21,852 bases of DNA, taken from positions 1 through 21,852 of the forward strand of contig CAKPOI010000027.1 in NCBI GenBank assembly GCA_934169775.1. Direction: 5' to 3'. The position numbers and the translations under genes were made by a program. The DNA comes from an uncultured Clostridia bacterium (GTDB taxonomy: Bacteria; Bacillota; Clostridia; TANB77; CAG-508). Position 1 is the stretch's first letter. The number at the start of each line of letters is the position of its first letter. Of the stretch, positions 1 to 6,972 are shown in pieces. The notes beneath the pieces are model-generated. The model did not search any database. It was not told where the DNA came from and saw only the letters and a program-made list of their open reading frames with translations.

Positions 1-72
1 TATTAAAAGTACAATAATTGTAATCACAAGTGCAATTAAAGTTATACCTTTCTCTTGTTTTTCTTTTTTCAT
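1..72 (-). CDS. Pilin-like (pseudopilin) protein, N-terminal part only
   Basis: Only the first 24 codons are inside the window; the gene runs off the left edge. They encode a short lysine-rich start followed by G-ITLIALVITIIVLLI, nearly identical to the hydrophobic helix of the two complete genes at 807-2084 and 2165-3469, so this is a third tandem paralogue. The ATG at 70-72 is preceded by GGAGG with a 9-base gap. As in its paralogues, position 5 after the presumed prepilin cleavage glycine is Ala, not the Glu normal in type IV pilins. What its C-terminal part carries cannot be seen. By analogy it may also end in a lectin-like domain, but this is inference. Confidence 0.85.
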   Translation of the reverse strand, partial: MKKEKQEKGITLIALVITIIVLLI

Positions 73-179
73 TTAAAAATTCCTCCTTCGCTTTTTCAAC
101 ATTATTTTTTATTAAGCTTTAAACTTAACAAAAATATATAAAATCCGTATCACCTACAGTATTAACTATTTACACATTT

Positions 180-209
180 TTTATACATTTTTCTAAAAAA
201 TTTTGCCAA
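180..209 (-). promoter_or_regulatory. Probable promoter of the left-edge pseudopilin gene
   Basis: Minus-strand TTGGCA (204-209), an 18-bp spacer and TATAAA (180-185). It points at the gene at 1-72 and leaves an untranslated leader of about 100 bases. I see no recognisable riboswitch in the leader. The rest of 73-460 is very AT-rich with no other feature I can support. Confidence 0.55.
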
Positions 210-462
210 CATTTGCCATTGCATTTTTTGTTGGTATATGCTATAAATTTAAGTACATATTTTAATTCAAGTTTAAAGATTAATATTACTTTTAGAAAAA
301 TTTTTACTATAAAATTATTGAATTAAAGAATTTTTCAAAATTTTTCATAAATCTTTTTCTATATTTTTGCATAAATATTCTATCATACATAGTCTTCTTA
401 TAGAACAAACTAAAAGTACACTTTTTAGACTATCCTGAAATATAAATTATAAATAAACGCAC

Positions 463-510
463 AAAAAACTCAAATAATATCCAATATTATGGATAAAATT
501 TGAGTTTTTT
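463..510. terminator. Bidirectional hairpin terminator
   Basis: A perfect 13-bp stem (463-475 with 498-510) continues into an inner TATCC/GGATA stem (478-482 with 491-495) around an 8-base loop. The outer stem ends in six A on one side and six T on the other, so it can stop transcripts from both directions. It separates the gene at 807-2084 from the left-edge paralogue. Confidence 0.8.
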
Positions 511-664
511 AATTTTATTCATTTTTTCAAATACATATGCAATAAACACATGATATTTGTACATATTTAACATTCCTGTTTTTAATAATAAACATGAAAT
601 ACTATTATTTTCATCTCTAACATTACAAATTTTGTCTTTTTAAAATTTAACTTATTATTTTAAA

Positions 665-684
665 TGTAAATGGTATAATAATAG
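665..684 (+). promoter_or_regulatory. Extended -10 promoter-like element pointing into the 3' end of the pseudopilin gene
   Basis: The plus strand carries TGGTATAAT (672-680 region; -10 at 674-679), an extended -10 motif. The -35 box would fall at 651-656 (CTTATT), which is poor. The 19 bases at 665-683 recur exactly, in inverted orientation, at 2129-2147, where they form the likely promoter of the gene at 807-2084. If active here, it would make an RNA running through the hairpins at 713-791 and antisense to that gene's 3' end. Activity is inference. Confidence 0.4.
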
Positions 685-712
685 TATACACCATTGCCTT
701 CATTTTCACCTG

Positions 713-739
713 CCTCTAGCGTATTTCATTCGCTAGAGG
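713..739. repeat. Perfect 9-bp hairpin downstream of the pseudopilin gene, not a terminator
   Basis: CCTCTAGCG (713-721) and CGCTAGAGG (731-739) form a perfect 9-bp stem with a 9-base loop. Neither side is followed by a T-run, so it is not a standard intrinsic terminator. In the sense of the upstream gene the loop reads AATGAAATA. It sits 68-94 bases past the stop codon. Hairpin or cruciform structures just downstream of the variable region are a known requirement for efficient retrohoming in the Bordetella phage BPP-1 DGR; linking this hairpin to such a role is inference. Confidence 0.6.
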
Positions 740-760
740 GACTTGTATTCAATTTACCGG

Positions 761-791
761 TTATAAAATGACTCTCTCGCCTATTTTATAA
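761..791. repeat. Second AT-rich inverted repeat after the pseudopilin stop codon
   Basis: TTATAAAAT (761-769) pairs with ATTTTATAA (783-791) around a 13-base loop, GACTCTCTCGCCT. It lies between the stop codon at 807 and the GC-rich hairpin at 713-739. It has no T-run. It may be a weak mRNA end structure; its role is unknown. Confidence 0.4.
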
Positions 792-806
792 TCACGGCTT
801 TAGCTT

Positions 807-952
807 TCAGTTTACATAAAATGCAGAGCGGAAGCCAATATCGTCGTAGCTGTAGGTCGTGTTGAGGCCACCGCGGTAAGAAGCTGGATAGTAAGAGCCT
901 GTACTGTAGTAACTGCCTCCCCTGCAGGCACAAGGAAGGCTGCTGTCGGAAG
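807..952 (-). other. Candidate DGR variable region 1 (GC-rich 3' end of pseudopilin gene)
   Basis: By hand count 821-960 is 75/140 G+C (54%), while the rest of the gene is strongly AT-rich. The sharp change coincides with the C-terminal RGG...DIGFR block of the lectin-like fold. Many codons there are AGT, TAC, GGC, TCT, AAC, ACC or AGC, which is what adenine-directed mutagenesis of an AAY-rich template gives. No template repeat or reverse transcriptase is in this window, so the assignment rests on composition, codon pattern and fold. Confidence 0.55.
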
Positions 953-2084
953 TATTTTCCAATGTCCATTCCCATGCATTTCCTGCAAAATCATATATAT
1001 TCATTTTTTTTGTTTCTTCTGATGCTCCTGTTGTTAATAAACTACTACTGTTTGCTGTTTTCTTTCCAGTTATTACTGTCCATGGTGTTCCTTTCTGTTT
1101 TGCCTTGTCACTTGTTATTGTTCTTTCTGCATTATTATAATTTCCCCAATTACTACTATTTGAATTTATGTCGGCTGTTGCTAGTCCACCTTTTACTTCT
1201 AAGAATTTGCATACTAAATCCCATTGAATTCCAAACATTAAACTACTTGTATAATTACTATCTGGTGTCATTTCTTTAGCTAAAGCTTGAGCTTCACTAC
1301 AGTATACATAATTATATGGTATTGCATCTTTTTGACTTATTGCTTTTGGCGATGTTCCTATTGTTATTCTTGCTGATGAACTTGTTCTTGCATTTGTTGT
1401 TTCTGTTGTAGTTCCTTCTATTCCTGCTTCATATCTTCCAATCCAGAATCCTCCATAAGTATATACACTTTTTAACATTTTTTGATATGCTGCTTTATAT
1501 TCGTCTGATGTCATTCCACAACCATTATACCATTCATCTGTCCAAGTACATCCTTGGCCTGATTTTCCTTCCCTATATACTCCTGCATATGCTATTAATT
1601 TATTTTTTATATCTGTATAATTTTGGTCTGTTAATGTCCCTTTTGTATCTATTGTTAATCCTGTAAATACTGTTATTTTTGGTACTTCTATCCATACCCA
1701 TTCATTATTATTTTTATCTTTTATTACTATTCCTTTATTTGCATCATCTTCTAACACCATTGAATTTTCTGGTACTACTCCTCCTGGATTTGTATCTGCT
1801 ACATTTATATTTTTAAAATTATACATACCCAAAATATTTTCCATGTTTGATAATGTTTTTTCTTCATCTTTTTGAGCCTGTTCTGTCTTTTCTTTTGCTT
1901 CCTTTGCCCTTGTTAATATTCCATTATTTCCACTTAGTGCTGCTATTGTTATTCCTGCAAGTATTAAAAGTACAATGGTTGTAATAACTAATGCTATTAA
2001 AGTTATACCTCTATTTTCCTTGCACATTATTCTTTTATTTATTTCTTTAGATATCATATTTTCCCCCTTATCATAAACCCACAA
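807..2084 (-). CDS. Pilin-like signal/anchor fused to FGE-sulfatase (C-type-lectin-like) domain; candidate DGR target
   Basis: 425 aa. After a short basic N-terminus comes RGITLIALVITTIVLLILAG (about residues 16-35), a prepilin-like helix that lacks Glu at position 5, then a charged coiled segment (about 45-75). Residues from about 120 on resemble the formylglycine-generating-enzyme/sulfatase-modifying fold: NEWVWIEVP, GFWIGRYE, IYDFAGNAWEW, RGGSYY (R388) and DIGFR. The catalytic Cys pair of true FGE is absent, so a binding role is likelier than catalysis. Other Cys residues are present, including the CAC just before RGG. The last ~40 codons lie in a GC-rich island and are mostly NNY codons, as in DGR variable regions. 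The ATG at 2084 follows an A-rich leader with GGGGGAAAAT upstream. Probably an exported surface-displayed ligand-binding protein. Confidence 0.85.
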   Translation of the reverse strand: MWVYDKGENMISKEINKRIMCKENRGITLIALVITTIVLLILAGITIAALSGNNGILTRAKEAKEKTEQAQKDEEKTLSNMENILGMYNFKNINVADTNPGGVVPENSMVLEDDANKGIVIKDKNNNEWVWIEVPKITVFTGLTIDTKGTLTDQNYTDIKNKLIAYAGVYREGKSGQGCTWTDEWYNGCGMTSDEYKAAYQKMLKSVYTYGGFWIGRYEAGIEGTTTETTNARTSSSARITIGTSPKAISQKDAIPYNYVYCSEAQALAKEMTPDSNYTSSLMFGIQWDLVCKFLEVKGGLATADINSNSSNWGNYNNAERTITSDKAKQKGTPWTVITGKKTANSSSLLTTGASEETKKMNIYDFAGNAWEWTLENTSDSSLPCACRGGSYYSTGSYYPASYRGGLNTTYSYDDIGFRSAFYVN

Positions 2085-2128
2085 AATTGAGAATATAAAC
2101 CTCTAACTTTCTCAGCCATTTTCCTACA

Positions 2129-2147
2129 TATTATTATACCATTTACA
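2129..2147 (-). promoter_or_regulatory. Likely extended -10 promoter of the gene at 807-2084; one arm of a 19-bp inverted repeat
   Basis: On the minus strand it reads TGTAAATGGTATAATAATA, with an extended -10 (TGGTATAAT; -10 at 2133-2138). No good -35 is seen; the position overlaps the stop region of the upstream gene. A partial copy, TGTAAATGGTAT, lies immediately upstream in the same direction. The same 19 bases occur inverted at 665-683, so the gene is bracketed by inward-pointing copies. Confidence 0.5.
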
Positions 2148-2164
2148 ATACCATTTACAGTCTC

Positions 2165-2305
2165 CTACTTTAAGAATAAAGTGGCTCGAAGACCGTCGAA
2201 AGAATAGGAATCGCTCGGACCATAGTCCCAACGGTAACCCGCTGGACCGTCATAGCCGTTGACGTAACCGCCTCCACGCAACACTACCGACTCGTCCGTG
2301 CCTGG
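2165..2305 (-). other. Candidate DGR variable region 2 (GC-rich 3' end)
   Basis: 2181-2300 counts 70/120 G+C (58%), against 39/120 (33%) at 2381-2500 in the same gene. The coding strand has GGT, TAC, GTC, AAC, GGC, TAT, GAC, AGC, GAT, TCC and TTC codons (NNY) between an RGGGY start and a DGLRAT end. Its invariant-looking ends differ from those of region 1, so the two would need different templates or an ancient split. No GC-rich hairpin is present in the 80 bp downstream, unlike region 1. Confidence 0.5.
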
Positions 2306-3469
2306 ATTTATTTCTGTAGTGAATTCTCCTACGTTTCCTCCCATGTCATATATATTACTTTGAGCTGTTGTTAGCCCTGTGTTTAATCTTTGACTTGTAT
2401 TTGCTGCTTTTATTACTTTTCCTGAGCTATCTTTTACTTCTTGGCTATACCAGTTTCCATTAAATCCTGTTAAATTTTCTGCATATCCAGTTGCTCCATT
2501 ATTCATAATAAAATTGATTGCTGTATCCCATGCATAACTTGAGCATAGATATGTTGTTGCTCCTGTTCCTCCTCCTATGTTTTTTGCTAAGCTATAGGCT
2601 TTACTCCAATTTATGTCTGTATATGGTGTTTGATTTGCCTTTATTACTGGGGTTCCTCCATTTGTTCCTACTTCATATCTTCCTATGTAATATCCTCCAT
2701 ATTTTTCCACACTTGCTTTTTCTGCTTTTATTTGTGCCACTATTTCTTTTCCTACACTTGCTGTCATTTTATTTGCTATATCATTGTCTGAATATGTTAT
2801 ACTTGAATCATCTAATGTTAGCTCATCTTTTATTGCTAGTGTTCCATTATCATCTTCTACTCCCCATTGTGTTCTTGCAAATTTTAATTTACTACTTGTA
2901 CTGTCTGTTGTACATGGTATCCATACATATTCATTTCCTTTTCCATCTACTATTACTAGTCCCTTTTTTACTGTATTTTCCCCTGCTTTTGTTGATACTG
3001 TAAATCCATCTGGCACTGGTACTTTTTCATTATTCGCATCTCTATATGGTGTGTATTTTAATGTTCCATTTACATTTCCTCCATATATTTCTGCTACTTT
3101 TATTGTATAGTTTCCATATTGACTTTTTGCTGTTAGTGTTGTTTCTGGTTTTATTTCATCTGCATCTGGTACTCCGTCAAAATATTGTTCTAATACTTCT
3201 TTTAAATTATTTGATGTAAGTTCTCCAGTTTCGTTTTCTACTTGTCTTTCTAGAATTCTTGCTTGTATTTCTTCTATTAGACTTTGTTTTTGTGTTGTGT
3301 TCTTTGCTTCAGTAGCTCTTTTCAATATTCCGTTATCTCCACTTAATGCTGCTATTGTCACTCCAGCCAATATTAAAAGTACAATGATTGTAATAACAAG
3401 TGCAATCAAAGTTATACCACCATTTTTATTATAATTTCTTTTTCCATAAAATTTTTCTTTCGATATCAT
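2165..3469 (-). CDS. Pilin-like signal/anchor fused to FGE-sulfatase (C-type-lectin-like) domain; second candidate DGR target
   Basis: 434 aa, paralogous to the gene at 807-2084. The prepilin-like helix GITLIALVITIIVLLILAGV covers about residues 18-37, again with Ala where type IV pilins have Glu5. A Gln/Glu-rich helix follows (about 50-85), then a middle region with GNEYVWIPC, GGYYIGRYEVG, NIYDMGGNVGEF and the terminal RGGGY (R398) and DGLRATLFL. The FGE catalytic cysteines are missing. The ATG at 3469 follows GGGAGG with a 7-base gap. It has its own promoter at 3595-3623, which abuts that of the divergent ribbon-helix-helix gene. The last ~45 codons form a GC-rich island like that of the paralogue, but the nucleotide sequence differs also at non-adenine positions. 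Confidence 0.85.
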   Translation of the reverse strand: MISKEKFYGKRNYNKNGGITLIALVITIIVLLILAGVTIAALSGDNGILKRATEAKNTTQKQSLIEEIQARILERQVENETGELTSNNLKEVLEQYFDGVPDADEIKPETTLTAKSQYGNYTIKVAEIYGGNVNGTLKYTPYRDANNEKVPVPDGFTVSTKAGENTVKKGLVIVDGKGNEYVWIPCTTDSTSSKLKFARTQWGVEDDNGTLAIKDELTLDDSSITYSDNDIANKMTASVGKEIVAQIKAEKASVEKYGGYYIGRYEVGTNGGTPVIKANQTPYTDINWSKAYSLAKNIGGGTGATTYLCSSYAWDTAINFIMNNGATGYAENLTGFNGNWYSQEVKDSSGKVIKAANTSQRLNTGLTTAQSNIYDMGGNVGEFTTEINPGTDESVVLRGGGYVNGYDGPAGYRWDYGPSDSYSFDGLRATLFLK

Positions 3470-3594
3470 AAACTTTCCTCCCTATATTTGCAAAAAATTT
3501 AAACATTTAATATTATTTTAAACCAATTTTTCAATTCTATACTACAATAAATTAATAAACTCTCACCTCTTTTTCGAAAATAATCTTTTACAAC

Positions 3595-3623
3595 ATACTA
3601 ACATTAAAAAGGAAAAAGTGCAA
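3595..3623 (-). promoter_or_regulatory. Promoter of the pseudopilin gene at 2165-3469
   Basis: Minus-strand TTGCAC (3618-3623), 17-bp spacer and TAGTAT (3595-3600). It leaves a leader of about 120 bases before the ATG. Its -35 lies within 6 bp of the -35 of the opposite promoter. Confidence 0.65.
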
Positions 3624-3630
3624 TACTTTT
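3614..3630. promoter_or_regulatory. Inverted repeat between divergent promoters, possible RHH operator
   Basis: AAAAGT (3614-3619) GCAAT ACTTTT (3625-3630) is a perfect 6-bp inverted repeat with a 5-base centre. It covers the minus-strand -35 and the edge of the plus-strand -35, a position where a bound dimer would affect both promoters. That the adjacent RHH protein binds here is inference. Confidence 0.4.
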
Positions 3631-3657
3631 GTCAGGTATTTTTTATTATTATTTTAT
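3629..3657 (+). promoter_or_regulatory. Probable promoter of the ribbon-helix-helix gene
   Basis: TTGTCA (3629-3634), 17-bp spacer, TTTTAT (3652-3657). The -35 is good and the -10 is weak. It is followed within 40 bases by the GGAGG of the RHH gene. Confidence 0.45.
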
Positions 3658-3696
3658 GCAATAATAATAAAAAAAGTAATGGAGGAATCAGCAATT

Positions 3697-3924
3697 ATGT
3701 TCGATATAACAAAATACAAAAAAAGTAATGTAAAAATATCAATACGACTACCAGAAGATATTAATGAAATACTAAAGAAAATAGCACAAAAAGAAAATAT
3801 GAGTTTTAACAATGTAATAGTAAGTTGCATCCAAAATTCTCTAGATGAAATAAATCTAGAAAAATATGAAGAAGATAAACCTGCAAAAAATAAACCTGCA
3901 GAAGATAAAAATAAAAAGAAATAA
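3697..3924 (+). CDS. Small ribbon-helix-helix (Arc/CopG-type) DNA-binding protein
   Basis: 75 aa from the ATG at 3697, which follows GGAGG by 11 bases. An upstream in-frame ATG at 3679 overlaps that ribosome binding site and is not preferred. Residues 12-18 (VKISIRL) form the DNA-contacting strand, PEDINEILKKIA the first helix and about 36-51 the second, matching the Arc/MetJ/CopG fold. A Lys/Glu/Pro tail with a KPA repeat follows. It is divergent from a pseudopilin gene, and their promoters nearly touch, so it may repress itself and that gene. No toxin partner is next to it, which argues against a toxin-antitoxin role. The long hairpin at 3966-4019 ends the gene. Confidence 0.8.
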   Translation: MFDITKYKKSNVKISIRLPEDINEILKKIAQKENMSFNNVIVSCIQNSLDEINLEKYEEDKPAKNKPAEDKNKKK

Positions 3925-3965
3925 GCACAAAATATTATTTTCATATTTAGAAAAAATTATTAGAC

Positions 3966-4019
3966 AAAAACACTATGTAAAATGCCATACAAAATAATTG
4001 CATTCTACATAGTGTTTTT
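3966..4019. terminator. Bidirectional terminator between convergent genes
   Basis: AAAAACACTATGTA (3966-3979) pairs with TACATAGTGTTTTT (4006-4019), 14 bp. An inner AATGC/GCATT stem (3981-3985 with 4000-4004) adds to it. A- and T-runs flank both sides. It serves both the RHH gene and the ATPase gene, whose stop codon is at 4022. Confidence 0.85.
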
Positions 4020-4021
4020 AT

Positions 4022-6787
4022 TTAATCTGCCCCATTAATTTTAAATAATTTAAATATCTCAACAATAACAATAGGAGCAAAAACTAAGCAAATAAGTTCA
4101 ATAATATTTTGAGTAGGTAACAATGGAATACTAAAAATATTTCTCAACTCTGGTATTAATAATATTACAAAAACTAAAATCGCAGAAATTAAAACTGCCC
4201 CAATAAGTTTCATATTATTAAATACATTTGACTTAAATATTGATTTTTTATTATTTCTAACATTAAATACATGTGTTAGCTCTGATAAAGCTAAAGTCAC
4301 AAAAGCCATTGTTTGACCAACTTCAATTTTAGATTGCTCTAAAGTTAAATCACCAATTGGCTCTGTTGTAGTACCTAATCCAATCATAAATGCAGCCAAT
4401 GTCAAACCACCAATCATAATTCCTTGATAAACAACACGCCAAGTCATTCCTTTTGTAAATACACCTTTTTTTGTATCTCTAGGTTTTTTTTGCATAATAT
4501 CAGGATTTGCTGGATCAAATGCCAATGCCAATGCTGGTAAAGAATCTGTAACTAAATTAATCCACAAAATATGAATAGGTAACAAAATTTCTAAGTGATT
4601 TATATCTGATATTCCAAACCATTTTGCAAATAATGGCGTAAATAATGTGGCTAAAAATAGTACAACTATTTCTCCTACATTACTTGAAAGTAAAAATTGA
4701 ATTACTTTTAGTATATTGTCATAAATTCTTCTACCTTCTTCAACAGCTGAAACAATAGTTGCAAAATTATCATCTGTTAAAATAACATCTGCCGCTTCTT
4801 TTGCAACATCTGTGCCTACCATTCCCATCGCACATCCAATATCAGCAGTTTTTAAAGCTGGACTATCATTAACTCCATCACCTGTCATAGCAACAATCTC
4901 GCCGTTTTTTTGCCAAGCATGTACAATACGCACTTTATGTTCAGGAGAAACCCTTGCATATACAGAATATCTACGTACATTTTTTTCTAATTCTTCATCA
5001 GACATTTTTTCAAGTTCAACACCTGTTATTGCTTCATCTTCATTTTCCAAAATTCCTAAACTCTTTGCAATAGCTGTAGCTGTAGCTTTGTGGTCACCTG
5101 TAATCATAACTGTTTTTATGCCTGCTGTTTTACATTTTTCAACAGCAATTTTAGCTTCTTCTCTAGGTGGATCTATCATACCAACCATACCAAGAAAAAT
5201 TAAATCATTTTCCATGTTTTCCATTTCATCTTTTGATGGCTCATGTTCCAACACTTTATATGCACAACCTAATACACGTAAAGCATCTTTTGCCATATTT
5301 TCATTTACATCTTCAATAATTGAAATATATTTATCAAAACTCTCTTTATCTTTCTTTATTTTCCCATTAAACTGATATCCTAAACATCTATCTAATAATT
5401 CATCAATTCCACCTTTTGTGTATACAATAAATTTATCATTTACCTTATTTACTGTTGTCATTAATTTTCTATCTGAATCAAAAGGGATTTCTTGTACACG
5501 TGGCATTCTATCATATATGCTAGGATCAAAACTCAATTTAAAAGCCATATCAACTAAAGCTGTTTCAGTTGGGTCACCTGTTAAATTTCCATCAATATCA
5601 ACTTTAGTGTCATTACACAACATATTAGCATAAATTAATTCTGTTAATTCCTTATCCTTTAACTCTAGCCTATTAGTATTTTCTATTACTTCTATTCCTT
5701 TTTCTAAGTCCTCCATGCCATACAGTTTACCATTAAAAAATACTTTTTGTACTGTCATTTTATTTTGAGTTAATGTCCCTGTTTTGTCTGAACATATAAC
5801 TGTACTGCTTCCCAAAGTTTCAACTGCTGGCAATTTTTTTACAATAGCATGTTTTTTCACCATTTTCTGAACACCTATTGCAAGAACTATTGTAGACACT
5901 GCAACTAATCCTTCTGGTATAGCTGCAACAGCTAATGAAACAGCTGTCATAAACATTTGTATTGCTTCTTTTCCTTGTATCAATCCTACTACAAAAATAA
6001 CAGCACATATTACTAATGCCACAATTCCTAAAGTTTTACCAAGTTGATTTAATTTTTGCTGTAAAGGTGTTTCTTGTTTTTCTGTTTGATTCATCATTCC
6101 AGCAATTTTTCCTACCTCTGTAGTCATTCCAGTTTCTACAACAATTCCTTTTCCTCTTCCATAAGTCACCAAACTAGAAGAAAACAACATATTAGTACAA
6201 TCACCAATTCCAATATCTGAATTTTCTATCTCAGCTATACCTTTTTCTACCGGTACTGATTCCCCTGTTAATGAACTCTCTTGTGCTTTTAAATTTACAG
6301 CTTCTATTATTCTTAAATCTGCTGGTATATAATCACCTGTATCTAATACTACTACATCTCCTGGTACAAGTTCTTTTGATGGGATTACTTGTATATTTCC
6401 ATCTCTTAGTACTTTTGCTGCATGGTCACTTAATTTTTGCAACGCTTCTAATGATTTCTCTGCCTTTGATTCTTGTGCTACTCCAATTACTGCATTTACA
6501 ATTACTACTATTAATATAATAATAGTATCTGTGAATCCTTCTCCTTGTGATACTCCTACTATCCCTGATACTATTGCTGCTATTATCAAAACTATTATTG
6601 AAAAATCTTTAAATTGATCTAAAAATCTTTGTAATAAAGTTTTCTTTTTAGCTGCTTGCAATTCATTATATCCATATTTTTCTTGCTTTTCTTTTATCTG
6701 CTCTTTTGATAAACCATTTTCAATACTTGTTTCTAATTTGCTTTCTACTTCTTTTACTTTTTGTTGATACCACTTTTTTTCTTCCAT
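4022..6787 (-). CDS. P2A-type cation-transporting ATPase (Ca2+/Mn2+ exporter)
   Basis: About 921 aa. The ATG at 6787 fits best with the upstream AAAGGA; an ATG two codons earlier is possible, and the longer frame start at 6859 lacks a ribosome binding site. Motifs in order: N-terminal cation-ATPase domain, actuator TGES (174-177), membrane motif PEG (291-293) inside AVAAIPEGL, phosphorylated Asp334 in DKTGTLT, hinge TGDGVND (635-641), then the C-terminal helices with WINLVTDSLPALALAFDP. These are type IIA (SERCA/PMR1-like) features. The P-type ATP cycle drives ions out of the cytoplasm. The yybP-ykoY Mn2+ riboswitch upstream points to Mn2+ (possibly also Ca2+) export, as for similar lactococcal and streptococcal pumps; which ion it moves here is inference. 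Confidence 0.93.
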   Translation of the reverse strand: MEEKKWYQQKVKEVESKLETSIENGLSKEQIKEKQEKYGYNELQAAKKKTLLQRFLDQFKDFSIIVLIIAAIVSGIVGVSQGEGFTDTIIILIVVIVNAVIGVAQESKAEKSLEALQKLSDHAAKVLRDGNIQVIPSKELVPGDVVVLDTGDYIPADLRIIEAVNLKAQESSLTGESVPVEKGIAEIENSDIGIGDCTNMLFSSSLVTYGRGKGIVVETGMTTEVGKIAGMMNQTEKQETPLQQKLNQLGKTLGIVALVICAVIFVVGLIQGKEAIQMFMTAVSLAVAAIPEGLVAVSTIVLAIGVQKMVKKHAIVKKLPAVETLGSSTVICSDKTGTLTQNKMTVQKVFFNGKLYGMEDLEKGIEVIENTNRLELKDKELTELIYANMLCNDTKVDIDGNLTGDPTETALVDMAFKLSFDPSIYDRMPRVQEIPFDSDRKLMTTVNKVNDKFIVYTKGGIDELLDRCLGYQFNGKIKKDKESFDKYISIIEDVNENMAKDALRVLGCAYKVLEHEPSKDEMENMENDLIFLGMVGMIDPPREEAKIAVEKCKTAGIKTVMITGDHKATATAIAKSLGILENEDEAITGVELEKMSDEELEKNVRRYSVYARVSPEHKVRIVHAWQKNGEIVAMTGDGVNDSPALKTADIGCAMGMVGTDVAKEAADVILTDDNFATIVSAVEEGRRIYDNILKVIQFLLSSNVGEIVVLFLATLFTPLFAKWFGISDINHLEILLPIHILWINLVTDSLPALALAFDPANPDIMQKKPRDTKKGVFTKGMTWRVVYQGIMIGGLTLAAFMIGLGTTTEPIGDLTLEQSKIEVGQTMAFVTLALSELTHVFNVRNNKKSIFKSNVFNNMKLIGAVLISAILVFVILLIPELRNIFSIPLLPTQNIIELICLVFAPIVIVEIFKLFKINGAD

Positions 6788-6923
6788 TAGCATACAATCC
6801 TTTCTTTTAATACTTTTTATATTAAAGTTCAAAGAACTTCCACAGAATATAAATAACAATTGTATTTTTATAATTATTTTTTGTTTCTCTTTCTATTTTG
6901 TATACTTTTTCTTTTTTATATTC

Positions 6924-6972
6924 AAAAAAAACTCTTAAAAGAAACCTTGTTTTACAAAATCTCTTTTAAAAG
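6924..6972 (-). terminator. Riboswitch-controlled terminator before the cation ATPase
   Basis: On the minus strand an 11-bp stem with one G-U pair (arms 6962-6972 and 6932-6942) is followed by eight T (6924-6931). Its first arm shares CTTTTAA with the 3' strand of the riboswitch P1 stem, so P1 and terminator exclude each other. Metal binding that stabilises P1 would allow read-through. Confidence 0.8.

Noticed and set aside
684..2128. Invertible DNA segment for phase variation
   Set aside because: The 19-bp inverted repeats would allow it, but no recombinase gene or known recognition site is visible. Kept only as a question under the repeat finding.
2085..2164. Hairpin downstream of the second pseudopilin comparable to 713-739
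   Set aside because: Only a weak TGAGAA/TTCTCA pairing is present, which is not above chance in AT-rich DNA.
2518..3110. Plus-strand frames opposite the second pseudopilin gene
   Set aside because: They are Leu/Phe-rich or low-complexity mirror frames of a well-supported gene and have no ribosome binding site.
807..3469. Active formylglycine-generating enzymes
   Set aside because: The FGE active-site cysteine pair is absent from both C-terminal domains, and no sulfatase gene is nearby. Only the fold is retained.
1..3469. Template repeat or reverse transcriptase of a DGR inside the window
   Set aside because: No frame encodes reverse transcriptase motifs, and I found no second copy of either GC-rich island. 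The DGR machinery, if any, lies outside.
3654..3944. Hydrophobic 96-aa minus-strand frame over the RHH gene
   Set aside because: It is the antisense of the Lys/Glu-rich RHH gene and lacks its own start signals.
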